From Lujinxingia vulgaris (GTDB taxonomy: Bacteria; Myxococcota_A; Bradymonadia; Bradymonadales; Bradymonadaceae), in NCBI RefSeq assembly GCF_007997005.1, contig NZ_VOSL01000147.1, positions 31,568 to 95,567 on the forward strand: 64,000 nt of DNA. Direction: 5' to 3'. Under the pieces are notes generated by a model. It searched no databases, was not told where the DNA came from, and was given only the letters and a program-made list of their open reading frames with translations. Of this stretch, positions 43,168 to 52,578 are shown in pieces (the first letter of the stretch is position 1; the number at the start of each line of letters is the position of its first letter). The position numbers and the translations under genes are program-made.

Positions 43168-44772
43168 TCAGGGGCAAAGGACCAGGTCGAGGAGCTCGTC
43201 GCCGCGACCGTACTGTTCGTCTTCCGGGTAGCCAGTGCCCTCGAGGATGTCAATGAGCTGCTGGCGGATCGCGGCGTAGGTCTCATCGCGACGATCGCCG
43301 GCCGAGGGGCTATCCTGGACGCACAGAAACTTGGATGTGCCGCAGGTCGGGAAGGTTTCACAGAACTCGTTTCTCGCGGCGGCCTCTTCGAGATCGGCGT
43401 CTCCGAAGTAGACCTGGCCATCGATCATGCTCAGGCGCACGTCGGAGGCTTCGCTCTCCAGCACCGCCAGGTAGGGATCGTTGGCCTGGCGTCCGAAGAC
43501 GACGATGTCGGCGCCGTACCCCGGCTCCAGCTGGCCGACACTGTGCTCCAGGCCCACGGCGATGGCACCGTCCCAGGTGGCCATCTCCCAGATGCGCTGA
43601 GGGGTGAGCGCCTCGATCTCCTGCTCCTGGCCGTAGCGGTAGGCCACGCGCATCTCGGCGAGCATGTCGAACTCGCCAGATACGGTCCAGTCGGGGCCGA
43701 GCGCGGTGATGATGCCTAAGTCGAGGATGGACTCGATGTCGGCCGTCACCCCGTAGAGCGCCAGGTTGCTCGACGGAGACCACACGATCTTGGAGTCGGT
43801 CATGTAGACCTCCTCAAGCTCGGCGTCGGTTAGCGCTACCGAGTGAATCAGCATCGCCGTGCCGTTGTAGAGCAGCGAGGTGCCGGCGTGGCGGTTGTCG
43901 CGGGTGTCGCGGCCGGCAAAGGAGCTGAACTCCAGCTCAATGTTGTCGCCGCTGATGCCCTCGGCCATGTGCACGGCCAGGCGCGTCTTGGGCTCGTCCG
44001 GATCGTTGAAGCTCTCGATGTAGCTCTCGGCGTCGGAGTCGGTGATGTCGCGTGGCGAGCCGATGGTGGTGCGCATGTGGTTGTAGCCCAGCCCGTGGTA
44101 GTGGTCGGCGTTTCGCGTGCCCCAGTCGACGCAGCGCTGCTGGAAGGACTGCCCCATCACGGTGGTGGTGCCGTGAATCACCGAACGCAACTCTCCCCAT
44201 TTGGCAGCCGGGCAGTAGTGGGTGCCGGTGCTACGGCGGTTGGCGTAAGGCGCCACATGCGCCTCATAGCCGGGATCTTCCGCCCACTGGTAGCGGTTTC
44301 CGAAGAAGCCGGCGTCGCCGGGGATCCAGGGCATCAAGAAGTTGTAGGGCAGGTGATTATGGGCATCGATAAGCCCCGGGGAGATCACCCCGTTCGTATT
44401 GATCACGGTCACCGTCGCCGCGCCCGGCTCGCCGGAGCAATCGTCGGCGACGCAGGTGATGGCGCCACCTTCAATGAGCACCTCGCCATCGTCGATGGGA
44501 CCGTCCAGGGTGAGGACGGTGCCGCGGAGCAAAAAGCCTCCGGCGCCTGCGCGCTCGACTTCGGCGGGAGGGGAGGGCTGCGAGCCCACGTCTTCGATCG
44601 GGTCGGCGTCGGTGTCGTCTTCGGCATCCGGCGGATCGCCGGCGTCGGGGGCCTCGGTATCGGGCTGGCCGGTATCGGGGTTGGTGATGGGCGGGTCGGC
44701 GCTGGAGCAGGCGGCGCTCAGAGCGAGGACAAGCAGGGCTGTGGCGCGCAACAGATAAAGCGAAGATCGCAT
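43168..44772 (-). CDS. Amidohydrolase-family lipoprotein
   Basis: The 534-residue lipoprotein (lipobox LSAAC, Cys22) has a disordered Asp/Pro/Thr-rich linker (about 25-70), then an amidohydrolase TIM barrel with a split small beta domain. Metal-ligand motifs are DAHNHL (the HxH pair), AVHMAEG, the catalytic Asp in ITALGPDWTVSG, and GYGADIVVFG at the end. This pattern suits the ATZ/TRZ-type chlorohydrolase and deaminase branch. The substrate is unknown. The start at 44772 is set by GGGAGAGACC upstream. Export of such an enzyme on a lipid anchor is unusual, and it joins several other lipoprotein hydrolases in this region. Confidence 0.82.
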   Translation of the reverse strand: MRSSLYLLRATALLVLALSAACSSADPPITNPDTGQPDTEAPDAGDPPDAEDDTDADPIEDVGSQPSPPAEVERAGAGGFLLRGTVLTLDGPIDDGEVLIEGGAITCVADDCSGEPGAATVTVINTNGVISPGLIDAHNHLPYNFLMPWIPGDAGFFGNRYQWAEDPGYEAHVAPYANRRSTGTHYCPAAKWGELRSVIHGTTTVMGQSFQQRCVDWGTRNADHYHGLGYNHMRTTIGSPRDITDSDAESYIESFNDPDEPKTRLAVHMAEGISGDNIELEFSSFAGRDTRDNRHAGTSLLYNGTAMLIHSVALTDAELEEVYMTDSKIVWSPSSNLALYGVTADIESILDLGIITALGPDWTVSGEFDMLAEMRVAYRYGQEQEIEALTPQRIWEMATWDGAIAVGLEHSVGQLEPGYGADIVVFGRQANDPYLAVLESEASDVRLSMIDGQVYFGDADLEEAAARNEFCETFPTCGTSKFLCVQDSPSAGDRRDETYAAIRQQLIDILEGTGYPEDEQYGRGDELLDLVLCP

Positions 44773-44820
44773 GGTCTCTCCCATTGAAGTCGGCGCCAGT
44801 GTATCGACTTCGCCTCGTAG

Positions 44821-44860
44821 GTGAAACGATCTTCGCCAGATCGTCACCGTATCGTTCCAC
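44821..44860. promoter_or_regulatory. Nested inverted repeats, candidate operator
   Basis: GTGAAACGAT (44821-44830) and ATCGTTCCAC (44851-44860) form 10-bp arms with one mismatch. Inside them, ACGATCT (44826) and AGATCGT (44838) form a perfect 7-bp pair with a 5-nt spacer. It lies in the 205-bp divergent gap between the amidohydrolase gene and the kinase gene. A direct repeat TGACCGGTG occurs at 44872 and 44931. No promoter was clear. Confidence 0.5.
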
Positions 44861-44977
44861 GGCGGCGGGGCTGACCGGTGAGTCGGTTGAGGATCTGCGG
44901 GGCGCGTGGCATGTTAGGCAGACGCGGCATTGACCGGTGTGGGTCGATCCTGTGGCGAGTAACCCCGGGCAAACTAG

Positions 44978-47900
44978 ATGGCCATTGAAAACAAGCAGCG
45001 AGCGCGCAAGCGCAAGTCCAGGAGCGTGTCTGCGACCAAGGTCTTTGCGGGGCGCTACGCCTACAAAAAGCCGCTGGGCCGGGGGGCGGGCGGCTCGGTC
45101 TATCTGGCCGAAGATCTGCGCGAGGGCGAGCGCGAGGTGGCGCTCAAGGTGCTCTCGGCCGACGCATACAACAGCGTGCAGGGTAAGATGCTGCGCCGGG
45201 AGTTTGAGATCCTCTCCAAGCTCTCGCACCCCAACCTCGTGCGTGTCTTCGATTACGGCAGCCTCCCCGACGGCGGGGTGTACCTGGCCGAGGAGTACAT
45301 CGACGGGTTCAGCCTGCAGGACGCCCGCGCGCTCCTGGAGCCCGCGGCGCTGATCGACATCACGCTGCAGCTCTTGCAGGGGTTAAGCTACCTGCACGCG
45401 ATGGGCATGATTCATCGCGACATCAAGCCGGCCAACGTGATGCTCTTGTGGCTCGACGACGCCTCGGCGCTGCCGATGGCCAAGCTGGTGGACTTCGGCC
45501 TCTCCAGCATGGATCCCAAGCGCGACACGCTGCGCGGGGGCACGCGCTCGTACATGGCGCCGGAGGTCATTCGTGGCGAGAAGGGCGAGCAGCGCTCCGA
45601 CCTCTACAGCCTGGGTGTCACGCTCTATTACGCGCTCTGCGGGGTGCTTCCTTTCGGTCCGCGCAGCAAAGAGGACCCGCCGCCGACCGAAGAGGACTTT
45701 CGGCCGCCGGAGCCCCACCGCCTCAACGCGGAGGTGCCGCTGGAGTTGAGCCGCTTTACGATGGCGCTTTTGCGACAGCTCCCCGACGTCGACTATGCCG
45801 ACGCTGGCGAGGCGCTTCAGGCGCTGGCCCAGGACACCGGCGTGCTTGAGCAGTGGTCGGCCGGGCGGATGGCCAACTCGCTCGACGTGGCGGCCACGCC
45901 GGTGATCCGCGGTTATTTCGAGCGCGGTATTCTGGCGCGGCGGATCGATGAAGACGATCTTCTGCTGGAGTGGCTCTCGACCAATGAGACCGAGGCGATG
46001 GGCCAGCTCTACCTGATCCGCGGTGCGGACGGGGCCGGGAAGTCGCGTCTTTTGCACGACGTGCAGGCCTCCTCGAAGTTGGGAGGACACGTGGTGCTCG
46101 AGAGCACCTGTTATGAGGGGATGGGCCCCTACGCGCTGCTGACCGACCTTGTGACGCAGACCATGGAGCTCGCGCTCAGCCAGGATCAGCTGGGGCTTGA
46201 GCCCTATCGACCGGCGTTGCAGGCCCGCCAGCTGATGACCTCGCTGGGGATTCTGACCGCCGGGGAGCGGGTGCAGCCTTATGTGGAGCAGGCCTGGATG
46301 CGCGCGGCTCTGGAAGAGGCCGTGGGGTTACTCAAGCCCCAGCAGCTGGTCTTTTTCATCGATGAGCTGCACCTGGCCGATGAGGCGAGTCTCGAGGTTT
46401 TGGAGGACTGGTTTCGGGCGGTGAAGGTGCGAAACCGCCCCGACATCGTCGCCGCGTTGACCGAGGGTGACGTCTGCGCCCGCCTTCAAAAAGGGCAGGG
46501 CGTGCAGCTGCTGCCAATTGAGGGGGTGGTGCGCGACGACGTCTCCGACTTCTTTGGAGAGCAGCTGGCGTTGCGCGGCCTCTCGGAGGAGTGGATTGAG
46601 GACGTCAATCGCGCTGCGCGGGGGCGTCCGGCCTACGTCGAGGAGCTGTGTCGCTATCTGATTGATGCCGGGCTGCTGCGTCGTGAGTCGGCTTCACGCT
46701 GGGAGGCGCGGCTTGGCGAGGTGGAGGCGCGAGGCGTCCCGGCGTCGTTGCGCGAGTCGCTCAGGCGTCGGGTCACCGCGGTGGGTGCGGCCGGGCGAGA
46801 ATGTCTGGAGCTTCTCTCGCTGATGGAGCGTCCGCTGCTCTGGGAGAGCGTCCGCAAGCTCCTGGTCGCCGGCGGGGCGAGCGCCGCGGAGGCTGAGCGC
46901 ACGCTGCAGACGGTGTTGTGGCGCAACCTCGTGGAGATCGATCTTCTGGCCGGCGGCCGCTTTGTACGGCTGATCCACGATGAGCTTGGCGAAGCGGTCT
47001 CGGATATGATCAGCCCGGAGTGGCGGCGGGCCTTGCATCGGCGTATCGGTCAGCAGCTGACAAAAGACTGGCGTCGGGGGGCGGCACGTGCGGCGGAGGC
47101 CGCGCATCATCTGGCCGCCGGGGGCAACCTCGATCTGGCGGCGCATTACTTCATCATGGCGGCCGAGGAGGAGCGGGCCGACGGGGACATCGCCCGGGCG
47201 TTCGCGCTCTTTCAGCGAGCCGATGAGGCGCTCACCGATGGGCCGGAGCGCGCGCTGGTGAGCCTTCATCTGGCCAATCTCGCGATGGCCCATTTCGATG
47301 CGACGGGCGCGCGCTCGTGGCTGAAGCGCGCCGAGGAGCTCTCGCGATCATGCCCCTCGCGTTGGTTGCGCTGGCAGGTGCTCTTCCGCGGCGCGGAGCT
47401 GATGCTCTACGTTGGCGATATGGCGCAGGCGGAGCGCTGGCGCGCACGCATCGACGAGGAAGGTGTCTCGGAGTTTGGCGTCGTCGATCTGCTCGCCCTT
47501 GACGCGCGTTTGCTGCTCGGGCGCGGCAAGCTTGAGCTCGCCGGAGAGATGTTGCAGCGCTGCGTTGAGCGTGCCGCAGACGGGGTGGTGCTCTACCGTC
47601 AGGCCAGCGCGCTCGGGAGCCTCGCGCACGTGCAAATCCTCTGCGGCCAGTCGGCCCTGGGGCTTAAGAGCTATCAGCAGGCCATTGAGACGGCCGATCG
47701 GCTGGGCGAGGAGGGGTTGCGCTCGGAGGTGCGCACAGGCTACGGGGCCGATCTGCGTCGTATTGGCAGCCCGGTGGAGTCGCGCGATGCGCTCCTGGAG
47801 GCCCTCGATCTTGCCCTGCAGGCGGAGCGGGCCTGGGTGGTAATCGAGGCGCTTTTTCAGCTGGCCTGGACCCTGGCCACGCTGGGCAACCGCTCCGATG

Positions 47901-48220
47901 CGCGTCGCCGGGCCTCGGAGGCCTACCGGCTGGCTCAGGAGCTGGGACACCGAGCCTCTGAGGAGAAGATCGCGCTCTTCCTGGGCGGGCTTGTGCTGCG
48001 TAGCCGTGCTGAGCAGGAGATCGGCGCCGAGCAGCTCGAGCGTGTCGCGCTGGCCTTCGACGCCCGAGAAGATTATAGGGTCGAGCGCGCCGAGCTGCTG
48101 ATGGCCACAGGCGATCTGATGATCGAGCTGCAGCTGGCCGATGTCGGTGCGCGTCTTCTGCAACGGGGGCGAAACCAGGCCTTCCGTATGGGAGCTCACG
48201 GGCTCCTCCCCAGGCTCTAA
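44978..48220 (+). CDS. Ser/Thr kinase with STAND-type ATPase and TPR-like tail
   Basis: The 1080-residue cytosolic protein has a protein kinase domain (about 26-290), a STAND-like ATPase (about 310-700) and a long helical TPR-like region (about 710-1080). The kinase carries Gly loop GRGAGGSVYLAE, Lys57, HRDIKPANV with Asp148, DFG at 172, and APE. The ATPase carries Walker A GADGAGKS at 349 and Walker B VFFIDELHLAD at 458. The kinase motifs are intact. Such proteins are probably activated by ligand or partner binding and may signal to transcription, but no DNA-binding domain is visible. It shares strand with the following FAD protein. A basic N-terminal tail precedes the kinase. Confidence 0.86.
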   Translation: MAIENKQRARKRKSRSVSATKVFAGRYAYKKPLGRGAGGSVYLAEDLREGEREVALKVLSADAYNSVQGKMLRREFEILSKLSHPNLVRVFDYGSLPDGGVYLAEEYIDGFSLQDARALLEPAALIDITLQLLQGLSYLHAMGMIHRDIKPANVMLLWLDDASALPMAKLVDFGLSSMDPKRDTLRGGTRSYMAPEVIRGEKGEQRSDLYSLGVTLYYALCGVLPFGPRSKEDPPPTEEDFRPPEPHRLNAEVPLELSRFTMALLRQLPDVDYADAGEALQALAQDTGVLEQWSAGRMANSLDVAATPVIRGYFERGILARRIDEDDLLLEWLSTNETEAMGQLYLIRGADGAGKSRLLHDVQASSKLGGHVVLESTCYEGMGPYALLTDLVTQTMELALSQDQLGLEPYRPALQARQLMTSLGILTAGERVQPYVEQAWMRAALEEAVGLLKPQQLVFFIDELHLADEASLEVLEDWFRAVKVRNRPDIVAALTEGDVCARLQKGQGVQLLPIEGVVRDDVSDFFGEQLALRGLSEEWIEDVNRAARGRPAYVEELCRYLIDAGLLRRESASRWEARLGEVEARGVPASLRESLRRRVTAVGAAGRECLELLSLMERPLLWESVRKLLVAGGASAAEAERTLQTVLWRNLVEIDLLAGGRFVRLIHDELGEAVSDMISPEWRRALHRRIGQQLTKDWRRGAARAAEAAHHLAAGGNLDLAAHYFIMAAEEERADGDIARAFALFQRADEALTDGPERALVSLHLANLAMAHFDATGARSWLKRAEELSRSCPSRWLRWQVLFRGAELMLYVGDMAQAERWRARIDEEGVSEFGVVDLLALDARLLLGRGKLELAGEMLQRCVERAADGVVLYRQASALGSLAHVQILCGQSALGLKSYQQAIETADRLGEEGLRSEVRTGYGADLRRIGSPVESRDALLEALDLALQAERAWVVIEALFQLAWTLATLGNRSDARRRASEAYRLAQELGHRASEEKIALFLGGLVLRSRAEQEIGAEQLERVALAFDAREDYRVERAELLMATGDLMIELQLADVGARLLQRGRNQAFRMGAHGLLPRL

Positions 48221-48273
48221 GTCGGCGCGATGCCGCCGGCCCATGCCTCCCAAATCACCTCGAAGTGACCGCG

Positions 48274-49923
48274 ATGAACCAGTCGAAGAGCAAGCGTCTG
48301 CGCGTGGGCGATCTGCGCGTGGACTTTCAGTCCGATGAGAGCGAGCTTCGCGCTCAGGCCGCCAAAAAGTTAGGGGTCAGCCCCTCGGATATCGAGGAGG
48401 TTGAGATCCTCAAGCGCAGCCTCGATGCGCGCGGGCGGCCGCGCTACGTCTACAATGTGGAGGTGGCGCTCAGCGATGCGCAATCACTGGGCAAGCTGCC
48501 CGAGGGGGTCAAAGAGGCGCCGGCGCCCGGGAGCCTGGCACCCGAGCGCTTCAACCCCCGCAAAAAGGAGCGCGTGATCGTCATCGGCGCCGGCCCGGCG
48601 GGGCTTTTCTGCGCCAACCGACTGGCCGACAGCGGCGTGGAGACGGTCCTGCTCGACCGCGGGCAACCGGTGGAAATTCGGGGGCGAGATGTCTCGGCGT
48701 TGATGCACCGCGGCGAGCTCAAAGAAGACAGCAACATCTGCTTTGGCGAGGGCGGCGCCGGGACCTGGTCCGACGGCAAGCTCTACACTCGCGTCAACGA
48801 CGTGCGCGTGCGCCACGTGCTGGAGACCATCGTGGCGCTGGGCGGCCCTGAAGAGATCCTCATCAATGGCAAACCGCACCTGGGCACCGACCGCCTGGTC
48901 GCGCTCTGCAAAGCGTTTCGAGCGCACCTCCTCAATGAGGGCTGCCAGGTGCGATTCGGGGCGTTTGTGAGCGAACTGATCGTCGAAGAGGAGCGTGGCG
49001 AGCGGGTGGTCAAGGGCGTGCGCCTGCGCGACGGGGAGCGCATCGACGCCGACCGCGTCGTGCTGGCGGTGGGGCATTCCGCCCGCGAGATTTACCGCCA
49101 CCTGGCCGACTTAAAGGTCGCTATGGAACCCAAGCCTTTCGCGGTGGGCTTTCGGGTGGAGCATCGTCAGGAGCTCATCAACAGCATTCAGTACGGCAAA
49201 TACGCGGATCTTCCCGATCTTCCGGCGGCCGACTATCGCCTTGCCGAAAACCTGGGCAAAGGCGCCGAGCGCCGGGGCATCTACAGCTTCTGCATGTGCC
49301 CGGGCGGTCAGGTGGTGCCCTCGCATACGCTTCCCGATGGCATCTGCGTCAACGGCATGAGCCACGCCAGCCGAAAAGGGCACTGGGCCAACTCGGCGCT
49401 GGTGGTCAGCGTGCGCCCCGAAGACTTTGGCGCCTTCGGCCCCATTGAGGAGCTCGACGACTACGACGGATTGCTCGCCGGGATGGCTTTTCAGCACGAG
49501 GCGGAGCGACGCGCATACACACTCGGTGGTGGAGGCTTTGTGGCGCCGGCCCAGCGTGTCAGCGACTTCAAACAAGGGGTGGCGAGCACCTCGGTGCGAA
49601 AGACGACCTACAAGACGGGTATCGCGCCCGGTGATCTGTCGAGCTGCTATCCGACCTTTGTGATCGACGCGCTGCGCGTGGCCCTCGACGGCTTTGAGCG
49701 GCGGATGCGTGGTTTTGTCAGCGACGACGCGCTGCTCATCGGCGTGGAGACGCGCACCAGCGCGCCGGTGCAGATCGACCGCGACGCGTCGTCTTACCAG
49801 TCCACCTCGGTGGCGCGGCTCTACCCCTGTGGTGAGGGCAGCGGTTACGGGGGCGGCATCGTCAGCGCGGCCATCGACGGGCTGCGCGTGGCGGAGACGA
49901 TCCTGGAGACGCTCAGCGCCTGA
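48274..49923 (+). CDS. FAD-dependent oxidoreductase (COG2509-type)
   Basis: The 549-residue protein has an N-terminal domain of about 95 residues with no assigned function. A Rossmann FAD-binding loop VIVIGAGPAG (about 101-110) follows, together with an adenosine/FAD ribose region, DGKLYTRVND, FCMCPGGQVVP and a C-terminal GEGSGYGGGIVSAAIDGL. This is the COG2509-type FAD dehydrogenase family, of uncharacterised reaction. The N-terminal domain and the GxGxxG fold are as in relatives. The ATG at 48274 is preferred; a GTG three codons upstream is also possible. It lies 53 bp after the kinase gene. Confidence 0.86.
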   Translation: MNQSKSKRLRVGDLRVDFQSDESELRAQAAKKLGVSPSDIEEVEILKRSLDARGRPRYVYNVEVALSDAQSLGKLPEGVKEAPAPGSLAPERFNPRKKERVIVIGAGPAGLFCANRLADSGVETVLLDRGQPVEIRGRDVSALMHRGELKEDSNICFGEGGAGTWSDGKLYTRVNDVRVRHVLETIVALGGPEEILINGKPHLGTDRLVALCKAFRAHLLNEGCQVRFGAFVSELIVEEERGERVVKGVRLRDGERIDADRVVLAVGHSAREIYRHLADLKVAMEPKPFAVGFRVEHRQELINSIQYGKYADLPDLPAADYRLAENLGKGAERRGIYSFCMCPGGQVVPSHTLPDGICVNGMSHASRKGHWANSALVVSVRPEDFGAFGPIEELDDYDGLLAGMAFQHEAERRAYTLGGGGFVAPAQRVSDFKQGVASTSVRKTTYKTGIAPGDLSSCYPTFVIDALRVALDGFERRMRGFVSDDALLIGVETRTSAPVQIDRDASSYQSTSVARLYPCGEGSGYGGGIVSAAIDGLRVAETILETLSA

Positions 49924-50029
49924 GCCTCTCCGGGAGCGGGCGGGAAACTTGCGATTGTGGCGTCAAACTGCGAGGTTAGACGCTGTGGTCGCCCCGTGCG
50001 CGGCCGATAACGCGCTTTTGACTCGCCTT

Positions 50030-51163
50030 ATGACGTCTGCCCCTTCTCGAACGATTTGGATTGTGGACGCGCTCGATGAGCGCGCCGCAGAGATCGCCGA
50101 ACTTCTGGCGCCGCTCAACGCGACCCTTCGCGTCTACGCGGACGCCCGAAAGGCGGTCTTCCATGCTCGGCGCGCCGCGCCCGAGCTGGTGGTGCTGGGC
50201 GTGGAGCAATGCACGATCCCTCCCGATGAGATCCTGGGATGGACGCGCCAGTTCAGCGAGACGGCCACGATGCCGGTGATCCTCGTCCACGAAGACGATG
50301 CGCAGGACGAGGTCATCGACCTGGCGATGGCGCGCGGGGCGACCGACGCGGTGAGGCGCTCCTCGCTTCGGGACGAGCTTGCGCGACGGGTGCGCTGGCG
50401 CCTGCCCGTGGCGAGGCGCGAGGTCGGAGGTGGTGACGAAGCGACGCGCTCGTTTGAGTTTCTGGATCGGGTGATTCACGCCAGCCCCAACGCTATTGTG
50501 GCGGCAAGGCGCACGGGTGAGGTTGTGCTCTTTAACGCCGCCGCCCAGCGGGTGCTGGGTTGGAGTGAGAGCGAGGCGATGACGCTCAACGTGCGCGATC
50601 TCTATCCGCCTCGGGGGGCCGAGCGCATCATGCATATGTTGCGCAGCGGCCAGCATGGCGGACGCGGTCGCATTGAGTCGCTTCGCGAGGAGGTCGTAGA
50701 TCGTCACGGAGAGCGCATCCCGGTGGACATCTCGGCCGCGCTGGTGATGGAGGATGAGCGGGAGGTGGCCACCGTGGGCATCTTCACCGATCTTCGCCAA
50801 CGCCTGGCGATGGAGGAGCGTCTTCAGGAGGCGTTTGAGACGCTGGAGCGCACGCAGCGCCAGGCGGTGATCGCCGAGCTGGCCGGCGCCGCCGCCCATG
50901 AGCTCAACCAACCGCTGACCAGCCTGATGGGCTATGCGGAGCTTCTGCAGCGCCAGGGGCACAGCGCCGAGCTGGCCGAGCGTGCCGTCGACACCATCCA
51001 TCAGGAGGCCCGTCGTATCAGCGAGATTGTGCGCAAGATCGGGCGCATCACACGCTACAAGACCAAAGAGTATGCCGGGGGTGAGCTGATTGTGGATCTG
51101 GATGAAGCAGGACCCTCGGAGCCGGTGCCCTCACCGGCCTCCGAGCAAGGAGATGGACTATGA
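50030..51163 (+). CDS. Histidine-kinase-like protein without HATPase domain
   Basis: The 377-residue protein consists of a degenerate receiver domain (about 8-125), a PAS domain (about 140-260) and a dimerisation/phosphoacceptor domain with the H-box AAAHELNQPL (His290). It then ends without the N-, G1- or G2-boxes of an HATPase_c domain. In the receiver, the expected phosphoacceptor Asp is replaced by Gly in PELVVLGVEQ. The stop overlaps the next histidine-kinase start by 4 bp (ATGA). The ATG at 50030 has no good ribosome site; a GTG at 49985, in frame, follows GAGG by 9 nt and may be the true start. It probably works with the neighbouring kinase. Confidence 0.75.
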   Translation: MTSAPSRTIWIVDALDERAAEIAELLAPLNATLRVYADARKAVFHARRAAPELVVLGVEQCTIPPDEILGWTRQFSETATMPVILVHEDDAQDEVIDLAMARGATDAVRRSSLRDELARRVRWRLPVARREVGGGDEATRSFEFLDRVIHASPNAIVAARRTGEVVLFNAAAQRVLGWSESEAMTLNVRDLYPPRGAERIMHMLRSGQHGGRGRIESLREEVVDRHGERIPVDISAALVMEDEREVATVGIFTDLRQRLAMEERLQEAFETLERTQRQAVIAELAGAAAHELNQPLTSLMGYAELLQRQGHSAELAERAVDTIHQEARRISEIVRKIGRITRYKTKEYAGGELIVDLDEAGPSEPVPSPASEQGDGL

Positions 51164-52578
51164 GTGAGACCGTCGCAGCCGAGATGATCAACTTCGCGCG
51201 GGTGCTCGATGAGCTGCGCGACCCGGTGGCGGTATGTGATGCCACCGGACAGCTGATCTACGTCAATCGGCTCGCGCGAGCCTTCCTCGGTATCGCGCAG
51301 GGCGCGGCGCTGCCGGGGTTGAACCTCACCCAGCGCGAGACCTTCTCTCAGATGCGGCTGCAGCCATCCGAAGACGGCCGCGAAGAGTATTTTCTGGGCG
51401 GCGTCTCGCTGCAGGGGTGCGAGCGCGAGACGGTCTCGGTGAGCCTGGCGCCCATGGGTGATGGCAACTACCGCGTGCTCTTTGAGCCGGAGACCGACGA
51501 GCGCCTGGCCCCGATCATCGATCAGATCGACGCGCTGGTGGCGATCTGCGACGGCCGACGTCAGGTGCGCCTGGCCAACGCGGCGCTGACCCGGGTGCTG
51601 GGGCTTGCTCCAGGCGAAGATCCGGAATGCGACCTGCTCGACATCTTCGCGCCGGAGGACCGCCCGCGTCTGCGGGTGGCGGCCTCGCGCGCCCTCGCCG
51701 GCACCATGCCCGAGCCGGTCTTCACGCGTCTGGTGGGCAGCGACTTGCCCGACGGCGGGGAGCAAGTGCAGGTGCGCATTCGCCCCATCTCGCCAGAGGA
51801 GGGGAGTCGGCATCGTCCGATGCGCGGTCTTGTGGTGGTGGTTCAGCCCAGCCAATCCTCGCTCGAAGAGCTCAAGCGCCGCTTCGCTCGCGCCGAGGAG
51901 CTGATGAGCCTGGGGCAGCTCGCCGCCGGTGTGGCCCACGAGCTGAAGAACCCGCTCACAAGCATCCTGAACTACGCCGATTATCTGCTGCGCAAGTACC
52001 GCGGGCAGCTCTTTGATCCTCGCGATGGCGAGCGCCTGCAGCACATCATTGAGGGCGTGGAGCGTATCGATCGCTTCGTGCGCGATCTTCTCAACCTGGC
52101 CGGCACCGAGGGGGCGACGCTCGAAGAGGTGGAGCTTCACGGATGCATTCGCACCGCGGTGGGGCTGTGCGAGGTGCCGCTTGAGCAGCATCAGGTGGAG
52201 GTGCGCTACGAGCTGGCCGAGGCGCCGCTCGCGTTGCTGGGGCACGCCGGAGGGCTGCAGCAGATCTTTGTGAACCTGATCACCAACGCCGCCCGCGCGA
52301 TGGAGGGGCCCGGAGGGCGCATCGACATCTGCACGCGCGTCGACGGGGACGAGGCGGTGATCGAGGTCCGTGACAACGCCTGCGGGATGGCCCCTTCGGT
52401 GCTCGACCGTGCGTTTGAGCCCTTCTTCACCACATCTACCAACGGCAAGGGCTCCGGCCTCGGGCTCTCGCTCGTCGGCCGGATTGTGGAGCAGCACGGG
52501 GGAAGCGTCAGCGCCGAGTCGGAGGAGGGCTCGGGCACAACCTTTACGGTGCGTCTTCCCGTTTTACCCACAGAGTAA
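51160..52578 (+). CDS. PAS-domain sensor histidine kinase
   Basis: The 472-residue cytosolic protein has two PAS-like domains (about 10-110 and 115-230), HisKA with AAGVAHELKNPL (His260), and a complete HATPase_c domain. The ATPase shows N-box NLITNAARAM, G1 DNACGM and G2 GSGLGLS. No transmembrane segment is predicted. It should autophosphorylate and could phosphorylate its upstream neighbour's H-box or a response regulator. No response regulator is adjacent; the closest receiver-domain gene is at 56282. The gene starts inside the stop of the HATPase-less gene, so synthesis is coupled. Its final 35 bp overlap, on the opposite strand, the M64 peptidase end. Confidence 0.9.
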   Translation: MSETVAAEMINFARVLDELRDPVAVCDATGQLIYVNRLARAFLGIAQGAALPGLNLTQRETFSQMRLQPSEDGREEYFLGGVSLQGCERETVSVSLAPMGDGNYRVLFEPETDERLAPIIDQIDALVAICDGRRQVRLANAALTRVLGLAPGEDPECDLLDIFAPEDRPRLRVAASRALAGTMPEPVFTRLVGSDLPDGGEQVQVRIRPISPEEGSRHRPMRGLVVVVQPSQSSLEELKRRFARAEELMSLGQLAAGVAHELKNPLTSILNYADYLLRKYRGQLFDPRDGERLQHIIEGVERIDRFVRDLLNLAGTEGATLEEVELHGCIRTAVGLCEVPLEQHQVEVRYELAEAPLALLGHAGGLQQIFVNLITNAARAMEGPGGRIDICTRVDGDEAVIEVRDNACGMAPSVLDRAFEPFFTTSTNGKGSGLGLSLVGRIVEQHGGSVSAESEEGSGTTFTVRLPVLPTE

